DNA of 64,000 nt, from positions 124,001 to 188,000 of the forward strand of contig JAEWRI010000023.1 of NCBI GenBank assembly GCA_023460085.1, read 5' to 3'. The first letter of the stretch is position 1. Every line of letters begins with the position of its first letter. Positions 52,005 to 59,718 of the stretch are shown one piece after another. The translations under genes were made by a program, and so were the position numbers. The notes below the pieces were generated by a model, which worked only from the letters and a program-made list of their open reading frames with translations, was not told where the DNA came from and ran no database searches. Source of the stretch: Bacillota bacterium. GTDB taxonomy: Bacteria; Bacillota; Clostridia; Christensenellales; SZUA-584.

Positions 52005-52032
52005 CTTCTTTCCGCTCCGTGAATAATAACGG

Positions 52033-52248
52033 ATGAAAGGAGTTGATATCTTGAATGTTGTTGCAATGATACTGGTAATCATCGGCGCTATCAACTGGGG
52101 CTTGATCGGTTTTTTCCAGTGGGATCTGGTCGCAGCCATATTCGGTGGACAAGCTGCCATTGTATCAAGAATCATCTACGCATTGGTCGGCCTCGCGGGA
52201 CTATGGTGCATCATGCTGGTTCCCCGGGTCAGGCACAGGGAGAAATAG
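52033..52248 (+). CDS. DUF378 membrane protein
   Basis: A 71-residue protein with two membrane helices. The first, VAMILVIIGAINWGLIGFFQWDLVAAIFG, is the DUF378 signature; the second is IIYALVGLAGLWCIMLVP. The family is common in Bacillota, and its role is unknown; in spore formers members are often near sporulation or stress genes. GAAAGGAGTTGATATC precedes a start at 52033, with another possible start downstream. A hairpin terminator follows. Confidence 0.85.
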   Translation: MKGVDILNVVAMILVIIGAINWGLIGFFQWDLVAAIFGGQAAIVSRIIYALVGLAGLWCIMLVPRVRHREK

Positions 52249-52274
52249 CCTATATGTCCGCATTTCGCGGAAAC

Positions 52275-52310
52275 TAAAAGGACGCAGCCTTCGCGGTTAC
52301 GTCCTTTTAT
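52275..52310 (+). terminator. Rho-independent terminator after the DUF378 gene
   Basis: AAAAGGACG pairs with CGTCCTTTT across a loop of about 15 bases, followed by ATTAT. It works on either strand. Confidence 0.7.
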
Positions 52311-52347
52311 TATGAGCCTCTCCGTACGCCCGGGATGGGTGCAGTGC

Positions 52348-52425
52348 TCATAGGCCGCCCATGCCTACGATGTAATACAGACCGATAACGAGGAGCATCA
52401 TTCCCGCCGCCAACAGCTTTCTCAC
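52348..52425 (-). CDS. Putative 25-residue hydrophobic micro-protein
   Basis: Reading leftward from GTG 52425-52423 (or TTG one codon earlier) the frame gives VRKLLAAGMMLLVIGLYYIV followed by GMGGL and a TGA at 52350-52348. AAAGGCGGTGG lies at a good distance, the same kind of site used by corA. Two positive residues followed by a 17-residue hydrophobic run indicate a single-span membrane peptide. It lies alone between the DUF378 terminator and the divergent PFL-family gene. Nothing else is evident in 52249-52628. Confidence 0.5.
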   Translation of the reverse strand: MRKLLAAGMMLLVIGLYYIVGMGGL

Positions 52426-52628
52426 CAAGACCACCGCCTTTCTGTTTCTACTATATTCATCGTGCTTTTCGACCGGAAATAAACGCGTTTTGCAATTAAT
52501 TCACATATATGTCAAGCGTCCGTAACATATGAAAAAAAGCCGTGATTATTAGGTTTACGTACCGCTCCTTACTGCGCTATAATGAGTCCAAACTTTGCGG
52601 CGGAGCGCCGCCCGGCGGGAGGAAGCCC

Positions 52629-53987
52629 TTGATCAACCAACACGAAGTACTCGACACCATTAAAATGATAGACACCGAAAACCTCGACGTACGCACCATC
52701 ACCATGGGCATATCCCTTCGGGACTGCGTGTCCGCGGACGCCGCGCACTGCTGCAGCCGCATCAAATCCAAAATCGTCCGGTGCGCGAAGGATCTTGTTA
52801 CCGTGGGTGACGACATCGCGCGCGAATTCGGCGTACCCATCGTGAACAAGCGTATTTCCGTCACGCCTATTGCAGAGATAGCGGCGGGCTGCGGGCTTAC
52901 CGATTATACGGTTTTCGCACAGGCGCTGGACGAAGCGGCGGCAGAGACAGGCGTCAATTTCATCGGCGGCTTCGGGGCGCTGGTGCATAAGGGCGAAACA
53001 CTGAGCGACACCGTCCTGCTCAATTCGCTGCCTTCGGCACTTTCCCAGACGCAGCGCGTGTGCGCCTTCGTCAATGTGGCCAGCACTCGTTCCGGGCTCA
53101 ACATGGACGCAGTGGCCAAGATGGGACATATCATCAAGCAGACAGCGACGCTGACCGCGTCGCAGGGCGGTCTCGGCTGCGCCAAGCTCGTGGTGTTCGC
53201 CAACGCCATTGAAGACAATCCATTCATGGCAGGCGCATTCTGCGGCTCCGGAGAGCCCGAATGCGCTATCAATGTGGGCGTCTCCGGTCCGGGCGTCGTT
53301 AAAGCCGCGCTGGAGCAGGTGAAAGGCGCACCGTTTGACGTAGTGGCGGAAACCATCAAGAAGACCGCTTTCCGTGTCACGCGCGTGGGCCAGCTGGTCG
53401 CGCAGCAGGCGTCCGAACGTTTGGGGGTACCTTTTGGCATCGTAGACCTCTCCCTCGCGCCTACGCCGGCCATCGGCGACAGTGTGGCGCGCATACTGGA
53501 GGAAATCGGCGTGGACGTATGCGGCATGCACGGCACCACCGCCGCGCTGGCGCTGCTCAACGACGCGGTAAAAAAAGGCGGCGTGATGGCCTCGTCCCAT
53601 GTGGGCGGACTTTCGGGCGCGTTCATTCCGGTCAGCGAAGATGAAGGTATGATTGCGGCGGTGCGGCAGGGTGCGCTCACACTCGATAAGCTTGAGGCGA
53701 TGACGTGCGTCTGCTCGGTCGGGCTTGATATGGTGGGCGTGCCGGGCGATACGCCGGCGTCCGTTCTATCCGCCATCATTGCCGACGAAGCCGCGGTGGG
53801 CGTCATCAACAGCAAAACCACAGGCGTGCGCATCATCCCCGTGCCGGGCGCAAGGGTAGGCGATATGGTGGAGTTCGGCGGCCTTTTGGGCAGCGTCATC
53901 GTGATGGACGCCGGGCAGAGCGGCAGCGAACGGCTGATTGCCCGCGGCGGACGCATCCCGGCACCACTTCAGGGTATCCGTAACTGA
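52629..53987 (+). CDS. PFL family protein (DUF711/UPF0210)
   Basis: A 452-residue protein. Family marks are TITMGISLRDCVSADAAHCC, VNKRISVTPIAEIAA, NFIGGFGALVHKG, MAGAFCGSGEPECAINVGVSGPGVV and GGLLGSVIVMDAG. It is related to the glycyl-radical pyruvate formate-lyase fold but lacks the glycyl-radical loop, and the reaction is unknown. In most genomes an ACT-domain gene lies just upstream; here there is none. The start is TTG at 52629 behind GGGAGGAAG. It is transcribed alone, and the tRNA promoter follows directly. Confidence 0.9.
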   Translation: MINQHEVLDTIKMIDTENLDVRTITMGISLRDCVSADAAHCCSRIKSKIVRCAKDLVTVGDDIAREFGVPIVNKRISVTPIAEIAAGCGLTDYTVFAQALDEAAAETGVNFIGGFGALVHKGETLSDTVLLNSLPSALSQTQRVCAFVNVASTRSGLNMDAVAKMGHIIKQTATLTASQGGLGCAKLVVFANAIEDNPFMAGAFCGSGEPECAINVGVSGPGVVKAALEQVKGAPFDVVAETIKKTAFRVTRVGQLVAQQASERLGVPFGIVDLSLAPTPAIGDSVARILEEIGVDVCGMHGTTAALALLNDAVKKGGVMASSHVGGLSGAFIPVSEDEGMIAAVRQGALTLDKLEAMTCVCSVGLDMVGVPGDTPASVLSAIIADEAAVGVINSKTTGVRIIPVPGARVGDMVEFGGLLGSVIVMDAGQSGSERLIARGGRIPAPLQGIRN

Positions 53988-53988
53988 G

Positions 53989-54017
53989 TTGACATTTGCC
54001 GTTTTTGTCGGTAAAAT
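53989..54017 (+). promoter_or_regulatory. Promoter of the tRNA-Arg region
   Basis: TTGACA (53989-53994), a 17-base spacer and TAAAAT (54012-54017). It begins two bases after the PFL stop codon and reads through both tRNA half copies into the complete tRNA. Confidence 0.75.
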
Positions 54018-54090
54018 AGCAGGGCGCAGTTAATTTTGGACGTTTATATTCTTACGATGTAGTTTGTAACGAACCGATATCAATGCATAA

Positions 54091-54162
54091 GTTCCCGTAG
54101 CTCAGTAGGATAGAGCGGTCGCCTCCTAACCCGCTGGGATAAGTACAAAAATCGAATAACGA
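54091..54162 (+). repeat. tRNA-Arg 5'-half repeat, unit 1
   Basis: It carries the acceptor 5' strand, D arm and anticodon loop of tRNA-Arg(CCT) (GTTCCCGTAGCTCAG to GTCGCCTCCTAA). It then diverges into ACCCGCTGGGATAAG and AAAAATCGAATAA. There is no T arm or 3' acceptor strand. Confidence 0.85.
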
Positions 54163-54235
54163 GTTCCCGTACCTCATCAGGATAGAGGGCCCGCCTCCTA
54201 ACCCGATACGATATGAGGCAAAAATCGAATAATAT
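54163..54235 (+). repeat. tRNA-Arg 5'-half repeat, unit 2
   Basis: The same plan as unit 1 with several substitutions that break the D-stem and anticodon stem pairing, ending in AAAAATCGAATAA again. The period from unit to unit is 72-73 bases and leads straight into the complete tRNA. Confidence 0.85.
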
Positions 54236-54312
54236 GTTCCCGTAGCTCAGGCGGATAGAGCGGTCGCCTCCTAAGCGACAGGCCGCGCGTTCGAGTCGCG
54301 CCGGGAACGCCA
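54236..54312 (+). tRNA. tRNA-Arg (anticodon CCT)
   Basis: A complete cloverleaf with encoded CCA. Acceptor stem GTTCCCG/CGGGAAC, D arm GCTC/GAGC, anticodon arm GTCGC-CTCCTAA-GCGAC with anticodon CCT, and T arm GCGCG-TTCGAGT-CGCGC. It decodes AGG. It marks the left edge of a lower-GC segment with integrase remains. Confidence 0.95.
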
Positions 54313-54315
54313 GAA

Positions 54316-54348
54316 ACCCCGTTGTGAAGCCACTTTCGGGGTTTTTTT
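54316..54348 (+). terminator. Terminator of the tRNA-Arg transcript
   Basis: ACCCCG (54316-54321) pairs with CGGGGT (54337-54342), then TTTTTT. Confidence 0.8.
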
Positions 54349-54622
54349 GTGTCCGAAAATGATTCAAATTTTATACTACACAAAAGTAAAAACTGCCTAG
54401 CCTTCAAGGCTGATTTTGAGCGTCTGATGACGAGGTAAAAATCCGCTGTCAGGAGGCTTTATACTACATTTTACTACACTTTTTATATAACGCCTTATCA
54501 TTCTATAGACTTTATAGTACAAAACTGGCCAATCACAGCTCTAATGTGAGTGTTGGAATACATTCATATTCATCAATTATACATCCAATAAATATGAAGA
54601 ATTATAGGAGGACGCAAAAGTC
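54349..54622. other. AT-rich integrative-element scar with TACTACA motifs
   Basis: No gene is seen. The motif TTTATACTACA or TTTACTACA occurs at about 54369-54380, 54458-54468 and 54470-54480. It recurs beyond the next ORF at about 55269-55290. Such repeated short motifs around an integrase remnant could be arm-type binding sites. Confidence 0.4.
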
Positions 54623-55207
54623 ATGGGACAAATGAATGGGAACGAATTGCGCAGTGTTTTGATTGAAAAGAATTTGATCGACGAAGCCGGAACAGTCAAC
54701 GTTTTTAAAGTTAACATTACTTCCGGTGCGCATACTTGGCCGCTCTTGAGCGAGGTATGGAATCTATATCAGAATGATGTAACGCCAATGGAAGAATTGC
54801 AGGTCTTCTTAAATGCTGTTTATGAGCAGGGGCAATATGATATTTTGATGGGAATACTGAAAGTACTGTATAACTGTTGCTGGCTGCTCATTCCTGACGA
54901 CTTACAGATGATCTTCGATTGCGAGGAGAAAGAACTGAAGGAAATCTATCTATATGAGTTTTTGGAGGACTTTCAGGATATTATGCTATATGAAGCAGGG
55001 GTAGATATAAAATCCGCACAGCGTTTTTTAGGTCATGCTGATATTGAGATGACACTAGCGGTATACACACATCTATCAAAATACAAAGAAGCTGAAGCCA
55101 TTAGCTCATTAAATGCGCACTTGGATAAAATAACATCATTTGAGCCTGTGATTTCACAAGAGCAACCGAAGCAGAAGACAAAAAAGCGAGATGAACTGGA
55201 AAGGTGA
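54623..55207 (+). pseudogene. Chimeric ORF ending in a tyrosine-integrase C-terminal fragment
   Basis: A 194-residue frame behind AGGAGGA. Residues 1 to about 115 are not recognised (acidic, helical). From about 116 the sequence MLYEAGVDIKSAQRFLGHAD, then TLAVYTHLSKYKE, is the C-terminal catalytic part of phage-type integrases. It includes the H-x-x-L/R-x-x-LGH-like region (G-H) and the nucleophilic tyrosine in Y-T-H-L. The upstream R-H-x-x-R box and core domains are missing, so it cannot be an active integrase. A deletion has joined the tail to another frame. Its place next to a tRNA fits an old integrated element. Confidence 0.65.
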
Positions 55208-55392
55208 AAAGGACAATTAATACTTATGTCATCATATTTTACGGTTTCAGCCGGGTTAAAACTCTTCAATACTACATTTATACTACACTTTGAAATAAAA
55301 ACATGTAAGAGTGAAGGGTTTTTAACCAAATTGGCCTAGTTGAAGCCGTAAATATCCCTTGAAACAGGCCTTTTTGCCTTCTTGCGTATATA

Positions 55393-55414
55393 TTTGAACT
55401 ATAGGCATGCCGCC
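55393..55414 (+). repeat. 22-base direct repeat, left copy, beside the AAA ATPase gene
   Basis: TTTGAACTATAGGCATGCCG plus CC; identical to 56756-56777. Confidence 0.8.
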
Positions 55415-55431
55415 TGGGGGACTTAACAGCC

Positions 55432-56643
55432 TCAGAATTCGTTGCTTAACAGAAAATCTGCAGCGTGCATTGTTTTAATGCCCTCATAATTTCCAGCTGC
55501 AAAATCATCGGTACGAAGAACGTACTTCGGATAATTATCGCGGATACCAAGCAATCGATCATATTCACGTATTTCTGTTGTCTGTTCGGTTATCTCTTTT
55601 GTAACCTGTATATATAAGCGCTCATTTTGTTTTTGTGCAACAAAGTCTACCTCTGCATTGTTAAGCTTTCCAACATAGACTCCATAGCCTCGCCGCAAAA
55701 GCTCTAAGTACACAAGGTTTTCAAGCATTGCGGCAACCGATGTCGGAGAATAACCGAGAACGCTATATTTGAAAGCAGGATCGGCCAGATAAAACTTTTC
55801 TTGAGTTTTCAATATTTCTTTCCCCTGAAGATCATATCGAGAGCAGCGGTGTATGATATACGCACTTTCAAGTTTGGATAGATAACTATAAACCGTCTCA
55901 ATATCGACAGTTCTGTGCTGACTCTTCAAATATGAAGAAATTGAGTTGGCGGAAAAGGTTCGGCCAACATTACCAAAAACGAACTTAACTATACGTTCAA
56001 GTTGATCGGTTTTTCTGATCTGATTACGTTGAACGATATCTGTAAATATTGTGGAATTGTATATATCGCGAACGATTGTATATGCTTCGTTTTGCGTATA
56101 GGCTCTCAGATGAAGCGCAGGAAAACCTCCCATCATCAGATAGTTGGCTAGCTCTGAATGCGGTGACTCCACTGACGCATATGTTTTCTTAAAGCTCAAG
56201 TATTCGGCAAAAGATAGTGGATAGATTCGAAACGATACATACCGTCCCGTGAGATAAGTGGATATTTCAGAAGACATCATTCGAGAGTTGGAACCTGTCA
56301 CATAGATATCCACATCGAAGTCGTTCATAAAGCTGTTTACAGCCTTTTCCCAATCCTTTATCTCCTGAACTTCATCTAAGAATAGATAGGTTTTTCCGTC
56401 GGTATTTAAGCTGCTTTGGACTTCCTTGTATAGGCTTTTAGAATCCTTAATGTTATCATATTTCAAAGAGTCAAAGTTATAATGAATAATGCTCTGATCA
56501 GAGATTCCGCGCACTTTTAATTCATCCATAATCAGGAGTAGTATCGTGGATTTCCCGCACCGCCTTACACCGGTTAAGATTTTAACCAGCGGGGCATCTA
56601 TGTACGGTGTTATTTGCTCTGTATACTGAGGACGTTTTATCAT
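55432..56643 (-). CDS. AAA ATPase with DUF4143 C-terminal domain
   Basis: A 403-residue protein. Walker A is LTGVRRCGKSTILL near residue 30, Walker B is YLFLDEVQEIKDWE near 90, and VTGSNSRMMS near 120 is sensor 1. A winged-helix region (SANSISSYLKSQHRTVDIETVYSYLSKLESAYII) follows. The C-terminal DUF4143 part has the nuclease-like E-N-L-V-x-L-E-L-L-R-R-G and N-x-A-E-V-D-F-V motifs. These proteins are common on mobile or variable DNA, and their role is unclear. ATG 56643 is chosen with GGGGTGAT upstream. AT-rich codon use and the direct repeats on both sides point to acquisition. Confidence 0.88.
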   Translation of the reverse strand: MIKRPQYTEQITPYIDAPLVKILTGVRRCGKSTILLLIMDELKVRGISDQSIIHYNFDSLKYDNIKDSKSLYKEVQSSLNTDGKTYLFLDEVQEIKDWEKAVNSFMNDFDVDIYVTGSNSRMMSSEISTYLTGRYVSFRIYPLSFAEYLSFKKTYASVESPHSELANYLMMGGFPALHLRAYTQNEAYTIVRDIYNSTIFTDIVQRNQIRKTDQLERIVKFVFGNVGRTFSANSISSYLKSQHRTVDIETVYSYLSKLESAYIIHRCSRYDLQGKEILKTQEKFYLADPAFKYSVLGYSPTSVAAMLENLVYLELLRRGYGVYVGKLNNAEVDFVAQKQNERLYIQVTKEITEQTTEIREYDRLLGIRDNYPKYVLRTDDFAAGNYEGIKTMHAADFLLSNEF

Positions 56644-56652
56644 AGCTATCAC

Positions 56653-57458
56653 CCCATGCTTATTATATGCAAATTATACCGATTTATATCAAAAAAACAA
56701 TAGTTTTTATGGATATAACCATAAATATTTTACTTTTTAATGAGAGCTTTCTTAATTTGAACTATAGGCATGCCGCCCTGGCGGGGCCATTCAACCATAG
56801 GACTACAGCCTAGTGAACAATGGGCATGTTGCCTGGCGGCGGTCATTTATCACTGACAATATAGATATTGTCTCAAAGTCCATAGTTGCGAGCTTTTTTG
56901 ATGTTTTTACTACCGTTAAAAAACGATTCCTCCAAAGAAAATTTAGGCTTCTCGTGGAAACGTATGACTCGACCGCATCAGTTTCTCGTTCAAGAAAAGC
57001 GCCGGCATGAACTTTAATCCACGCCGGCGCTTTTGCGTTATCTTCGCTATAGTCGGGAACCTGACCTTGGATACCGAACTTTGCACCAAGTTCAATGAGA
57101 ATTATTTCCGCTAAAGAAAATCTGATCTGAAACAGCTGGGCACCGATACCATCGAACGTCACGTTTAAACAACCTGGCAATTAAAACATTGCAGCCGCAA
57201 CATTAAAACACAGCGCCATTAGAAAAAGGGCGTTACGACGGCGCCTCTGCCTATTATTGATTTATGCTTACTTCGATGGTTGTTCGATTCCGGGATGGAG
57301 AACGGGTATAGCGAAATAAAGCATTCCGAAAACCATCAGGCCAGGATGTCCCAGCTGTTAGATTTGTATATCAAGCCGTTGGTAGCATTTGTATAATTGT
57401 CTCGTGCTAGTAGAGGTTTCCTTAGTCTCGACCTTTTTCCGACTCAAAAGCGGTACGA
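56653..57458. other. About 800 bases of degenerate island DNA without a convincing gene
   Basis: It contains the right-hand direct repeat and a weaker third copy of its GGCATG..GCCTGGCGG motif near 56823-56843. A symmetric hairpin AAAAGCGCCGGC/GCCGGCGCTTTT lies at 56995-57034. A 125-residue frame spans that hairpin and is therefore doubtful. A 33-codon frame starting at about 57295 (MENGYSEIKHSENHQARMSQ...) may be a relic of a larger gene. Confidence 0.5.
56756..56777 (+). repeat. 22-base direct repeat, right copy
   Basis: Identical to 55393-55414. Together the two enclose 1.34 kb with the AAA ATPase gene. Confidence 0.8.
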
Positions 57459-57908
57459 TCATTCTGCGATGAAACCCTTTAATTTCATAATGCTCTTGCG
57501 ACTTTTTTTATTGTCGCCCAATTGTATGTTCGGCTTGTGCAGTTCGCCGGGAAAAAACACCGCAAACATTCCGTCGGTCAGGCAGATTTGGTCGCAGACA
57601 CCGTCGTCGTCAAACAACCAGCAGTCGCCGCCGGGATATTTTACAGGCTCCTCACCAGCCCTAAGCTGGCGATACGCCATGATTTCTCCACCATGGATAA
57701 CGATCTGCACATCGGCATAGTCTTTGTGTACTTCAAAACTACACTCTGCTGAAAGCTTTGTAACATTGTCCTTCACCATAAAAAAGTCCTCGCCCTCCAG
57801 CGGATACTTGCCGGGAGCCAAATCTTCCGAATAAATCTCAGCAAATAACTGCAGGGCTTTTTTCAAACGGGCAGACGTCTGGGGCGCGTTTAAACGTGAT
57901 ACTATCAT
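57459..57908 (-). CDS. YhcH/YjgK/YiaL family protein (DUF386)
   Basis: A 149-residue cupin-like protein. Family marks are PGKYPLEGEDFFMVKDNVTK, ECSFEVHKDYADVQIVIHGGE and FAVFFPGELHKPNI, with the metal-binding E-x-H, D and H residues expected for this fold. Related proteins accompany sialic-acid, pentose and galactose pathways and may be sugar or acid isomerases or mutarotase-like helpers. Here it is the last gene of the hydroxy-acid cluster, 19 bases after larA, suggesting a role on an intermediate. AAAGGAGG precedes the ATG. Confidence 0.88.
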   Translation of the reverse strand: MIVSRLNAPQTSARLKKALQLFAEIYSEDLAPGKYPLEGEDFFMVKDNVTKLSAECSFEVHKDYADVQIVIHGGEIMAYRQLRAGEEPVKYPGGDCWLFDDDGVCDQICLTDGMFAVFFPGELHKPNIQLGDNKKSRKSIMKLKGFIAE

Positions 57909-57927
57909 TTTTGTCCTCCTTTATTAT

Positions 57928-59193
57928 CTATCTTCCAAAAACCGGTATTACCTCCGATGCACACGGCATCACCACAAACGAGGCATTGTCACCGTATCGC
58001 GCCAGATCCGCTTGAATAGCTTGCTCGATACTGTTATACACCTCAAAAAACATTTCCTTCTGATCATTTTTGGGTATCTTGCTGCCTATGAGCGTAACGT
58101 GGAAGCGCTGCATCGCCCGGGCAAACATATATGTTTTGCTCAGCGCATCGGGAGTATAGCCCACCTGACAGAACCTATCCGTAATGCATTTGAGATCTCC
58201 GGCTTCTTTGAGCATCTTCCCAGGCTTGTTACCGCCGTCACGCATTTCTGCGCAGAGAATGATATGGCCGCCTTCCTTGCACATCATTTCCGCACATCCA
58301 ATCGCTTTTTGAGACTGATGCAGGTCGAAATCCCGCGGATATCCGCCCGGACTGACAATAACCACATCCGCTTTCTGTTTGACCGGAACAGACCAAGCCT
58401 GCCGACTAAATCTGACCCCCTCCAGATATGCATCTCTCAGATCGCCACAGACGCACTTCACCATTTTTTTCTCCTCATTATCAACCGAATTGACGATGAA
58501 ATCCACCCCGGCAATCCGAGCGGCTTTCATGGCTTCCTCGTGGAAAGGATTCCCGTCGATCCAGCCCAAAGATGTCTCCTCCGGTCGAATCGGAAAAGAA
58601 TGATGCTTTTTTAAGGTGTTGAACCCGGCAATGCCCGGTATGACGCTCTTCCTTCCGCCGGAGAAACCGGCCAGTTGGTGAGGGACTATGCACCCTGTGG
58701 TAATCTTTACCTCTGCTTGTGCAAACTCCCGGTTGATTTCCACCACGACGCCACCGTCCGTAACGCCAACCGTCTTCAGCGTTTCAGGATCAAAGGCATC
58801 ATGGTGAACATAGCGGAAACGGCGAAAAACTTCGTCGCCGTACATTTTTGTCAGCTCTTCATCCGTGTTTCTTCGGTGCGCCCCATATGCTACTACCAGA
58901 AAAATCTCCTCGTCCTTCATGCCCGCAGCGTTCAATTCTTCAGCGATGGCGAGCGTCATCTCGCGCCCGGCGTACGGACGGGTGATATCATTGACTACGA
59001 TGGCAGCACTGTGCTTTCCCAGCGCAATTTCTCGCAGACGTTCCGCGCCGATCGGTTCTTTCATTGCTCGATGGATCTCAGCTTCAGCATTTACGCATAC
59101 AGATTTCACGGGTTCAACGATTTGCAGCAGGTTGGGTACATCAAAGCTTATCTCGTCTTCACCTACCGGCACGGACACGTTTGTATACTTCAT
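57928..59193 (-). CDS. LarA-like nickel-pincer racemase/epimerase
   Basis: A 421-residue protein of the LarA family. The domain-1 block AAIVVNDITRPYAG, the catalytic-histidine region VVAYGAHRRNT and the pincer-cofactor region TGCIVPHQLAGFSGGRKSVIPGIAG are all present; the lysine in S-G-G-R-K is where the nickel cofactor attaches in LarA. LarA interconverts D- and L-lactate, and relatives epimerise other 2-hydroxy acids. Being placed with two hydro-lyases argues that lactate is not the substrate here. Cofactor genes larB, larC and larE are not in the window. GGGGAGATG precedes the ATG. Confidence 0.88.
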   Translation of the reverse strand: MKYTNVSVPVGEDEISFDVPNLLQIVEPVKSVCVNAEAEIHRAMKEPIGAERLREIALGKHSAAIVVNDITRPYAGREMTLAIAEELNAAGMKDEEIFLVVAYGAHRRNTDEELTKMYGDEVFRRFRYVHHDAFDPETLKTVGVTDGGVVVEINREFAQAEVKITTGCIVPHQLAGFSGGRKSVIPGIAGFNTLKKHHSFPIRPEETSLGWIDGNPFHEEAMKAARIAGVDFIVNSVDNEEKKMVKCVCGDLRDAYLEGVRFSRQAWSVPVKQKADVVIVSPGGYPRDFDLHQSQKAIGCAEMMCKEGGHIILCAEMRDGGNKPGKMLKEAGDLKCITDRFCQVGYTPDALSKTYMFARAMQRFHVTLIGSKIPKNDQKEMFFEVYNSIEQAIQADLARYGDNASFVVMPCASEVIPVFGR

Positions 59194-59205
59194 AACATCT
59201 CCCCT

Positions 59206-59706
59206 TTACAATCTTCCCTGCCCCTTCAGCTTCGCCCTGACATAAGGCATCAAGCCGCCGCAATCCACCATGTGCTGGATATAGGGATGATATGCTCCGA
59301 AGGAGAAACTCCGCTCCCCCACCTTTATCTGGTGACACTCCAGATCAACAGATACGATATCTCCAGAATTAATAGCACGAACCGCTTCCGGACAGACGAT
59401 AGCCGGAAGGCCTTCATTCAAAGAATTACGAAAATAAATACGCGCGAAACTTTCCGCGATGATCGCGGCCACGCCCCTGGCTTTCAGCGCCTTCACTGCT
59501 TGCTCTCTGGCCGAGCCGCATCCCCAGTTTTTTCCGGCCACCAGAATATCACCAGGCCTTCCCTTTTCAAGGAATTCTCCGTCCAAGTCCTCCATCGCAT
59601 GGCTTGCCATTTCTGCTTCATCCATAAGAATGTAGGTATAACGTCCGGGAAAAATCAGATCTGTATTGACGCTGTCTCCATATTTCCATACTTTACCCTT
59701 AAACAT
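59206..59706 (-). CDS. Aconitase-family dehydratase, small subunit (LeuD type), first pair
   Basis: A 166-residue swivel-domain subunit. The segment YGDSVNTDLIFPGRYTYILM and the later AGKNWGCGSAREQAVKALK match LeuD-type small subunits; G-C-G-S-[AS]-R-E is the substrate-carboxylate loop. Together with the large subunit just upstream it forms a hydratase or isomerase of the isopropylmalate, homoaconitase or related kind. The segment after the conserved G-R-Y, expected to help set specificity, differs from the second pair's G-K-Y, so the two pairs probably act on different substrates. AGAGGAAA precedes the ATG. Confidence 0.88.
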   Translation of the reverse strand: MFKGKVWKYGDSVNTDLIFPGRYTYILMDEAEMASHAMEDLDGEFLEKGRPGDILVAGKNWGCGSAREQAVKALKARGVAAIIAESFARIYFRNSLNEGLPAIVCPEAVRAINSGDIVSVDLECHQIKVGERSFSFGAYHPYIQHMVDCGGLMPYVRAKLKGQGRL

Positions 59707-59718
59707 AACGTGTTTCCT

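Noticed and set aside
54091..54235. Two extra functional tRNA-Arg genes
   Set aside because: Both lack the T arm and the 3' acceptor strand; only the third unit folds as a tRNA.
54080..54367. Leftward frame of 95 residues across the tRNA region
   Set aside because: It is the translation of tRNA and tRNA-half sequences on the wrong strand.
56803..57180. 125-residue leftward frame in the island
   Set aside because: A symmetric hairpin with T runs on both strands lies in its middle, it has no clear ribosome site, and no family is recognised; it is kept only as a possible relic.
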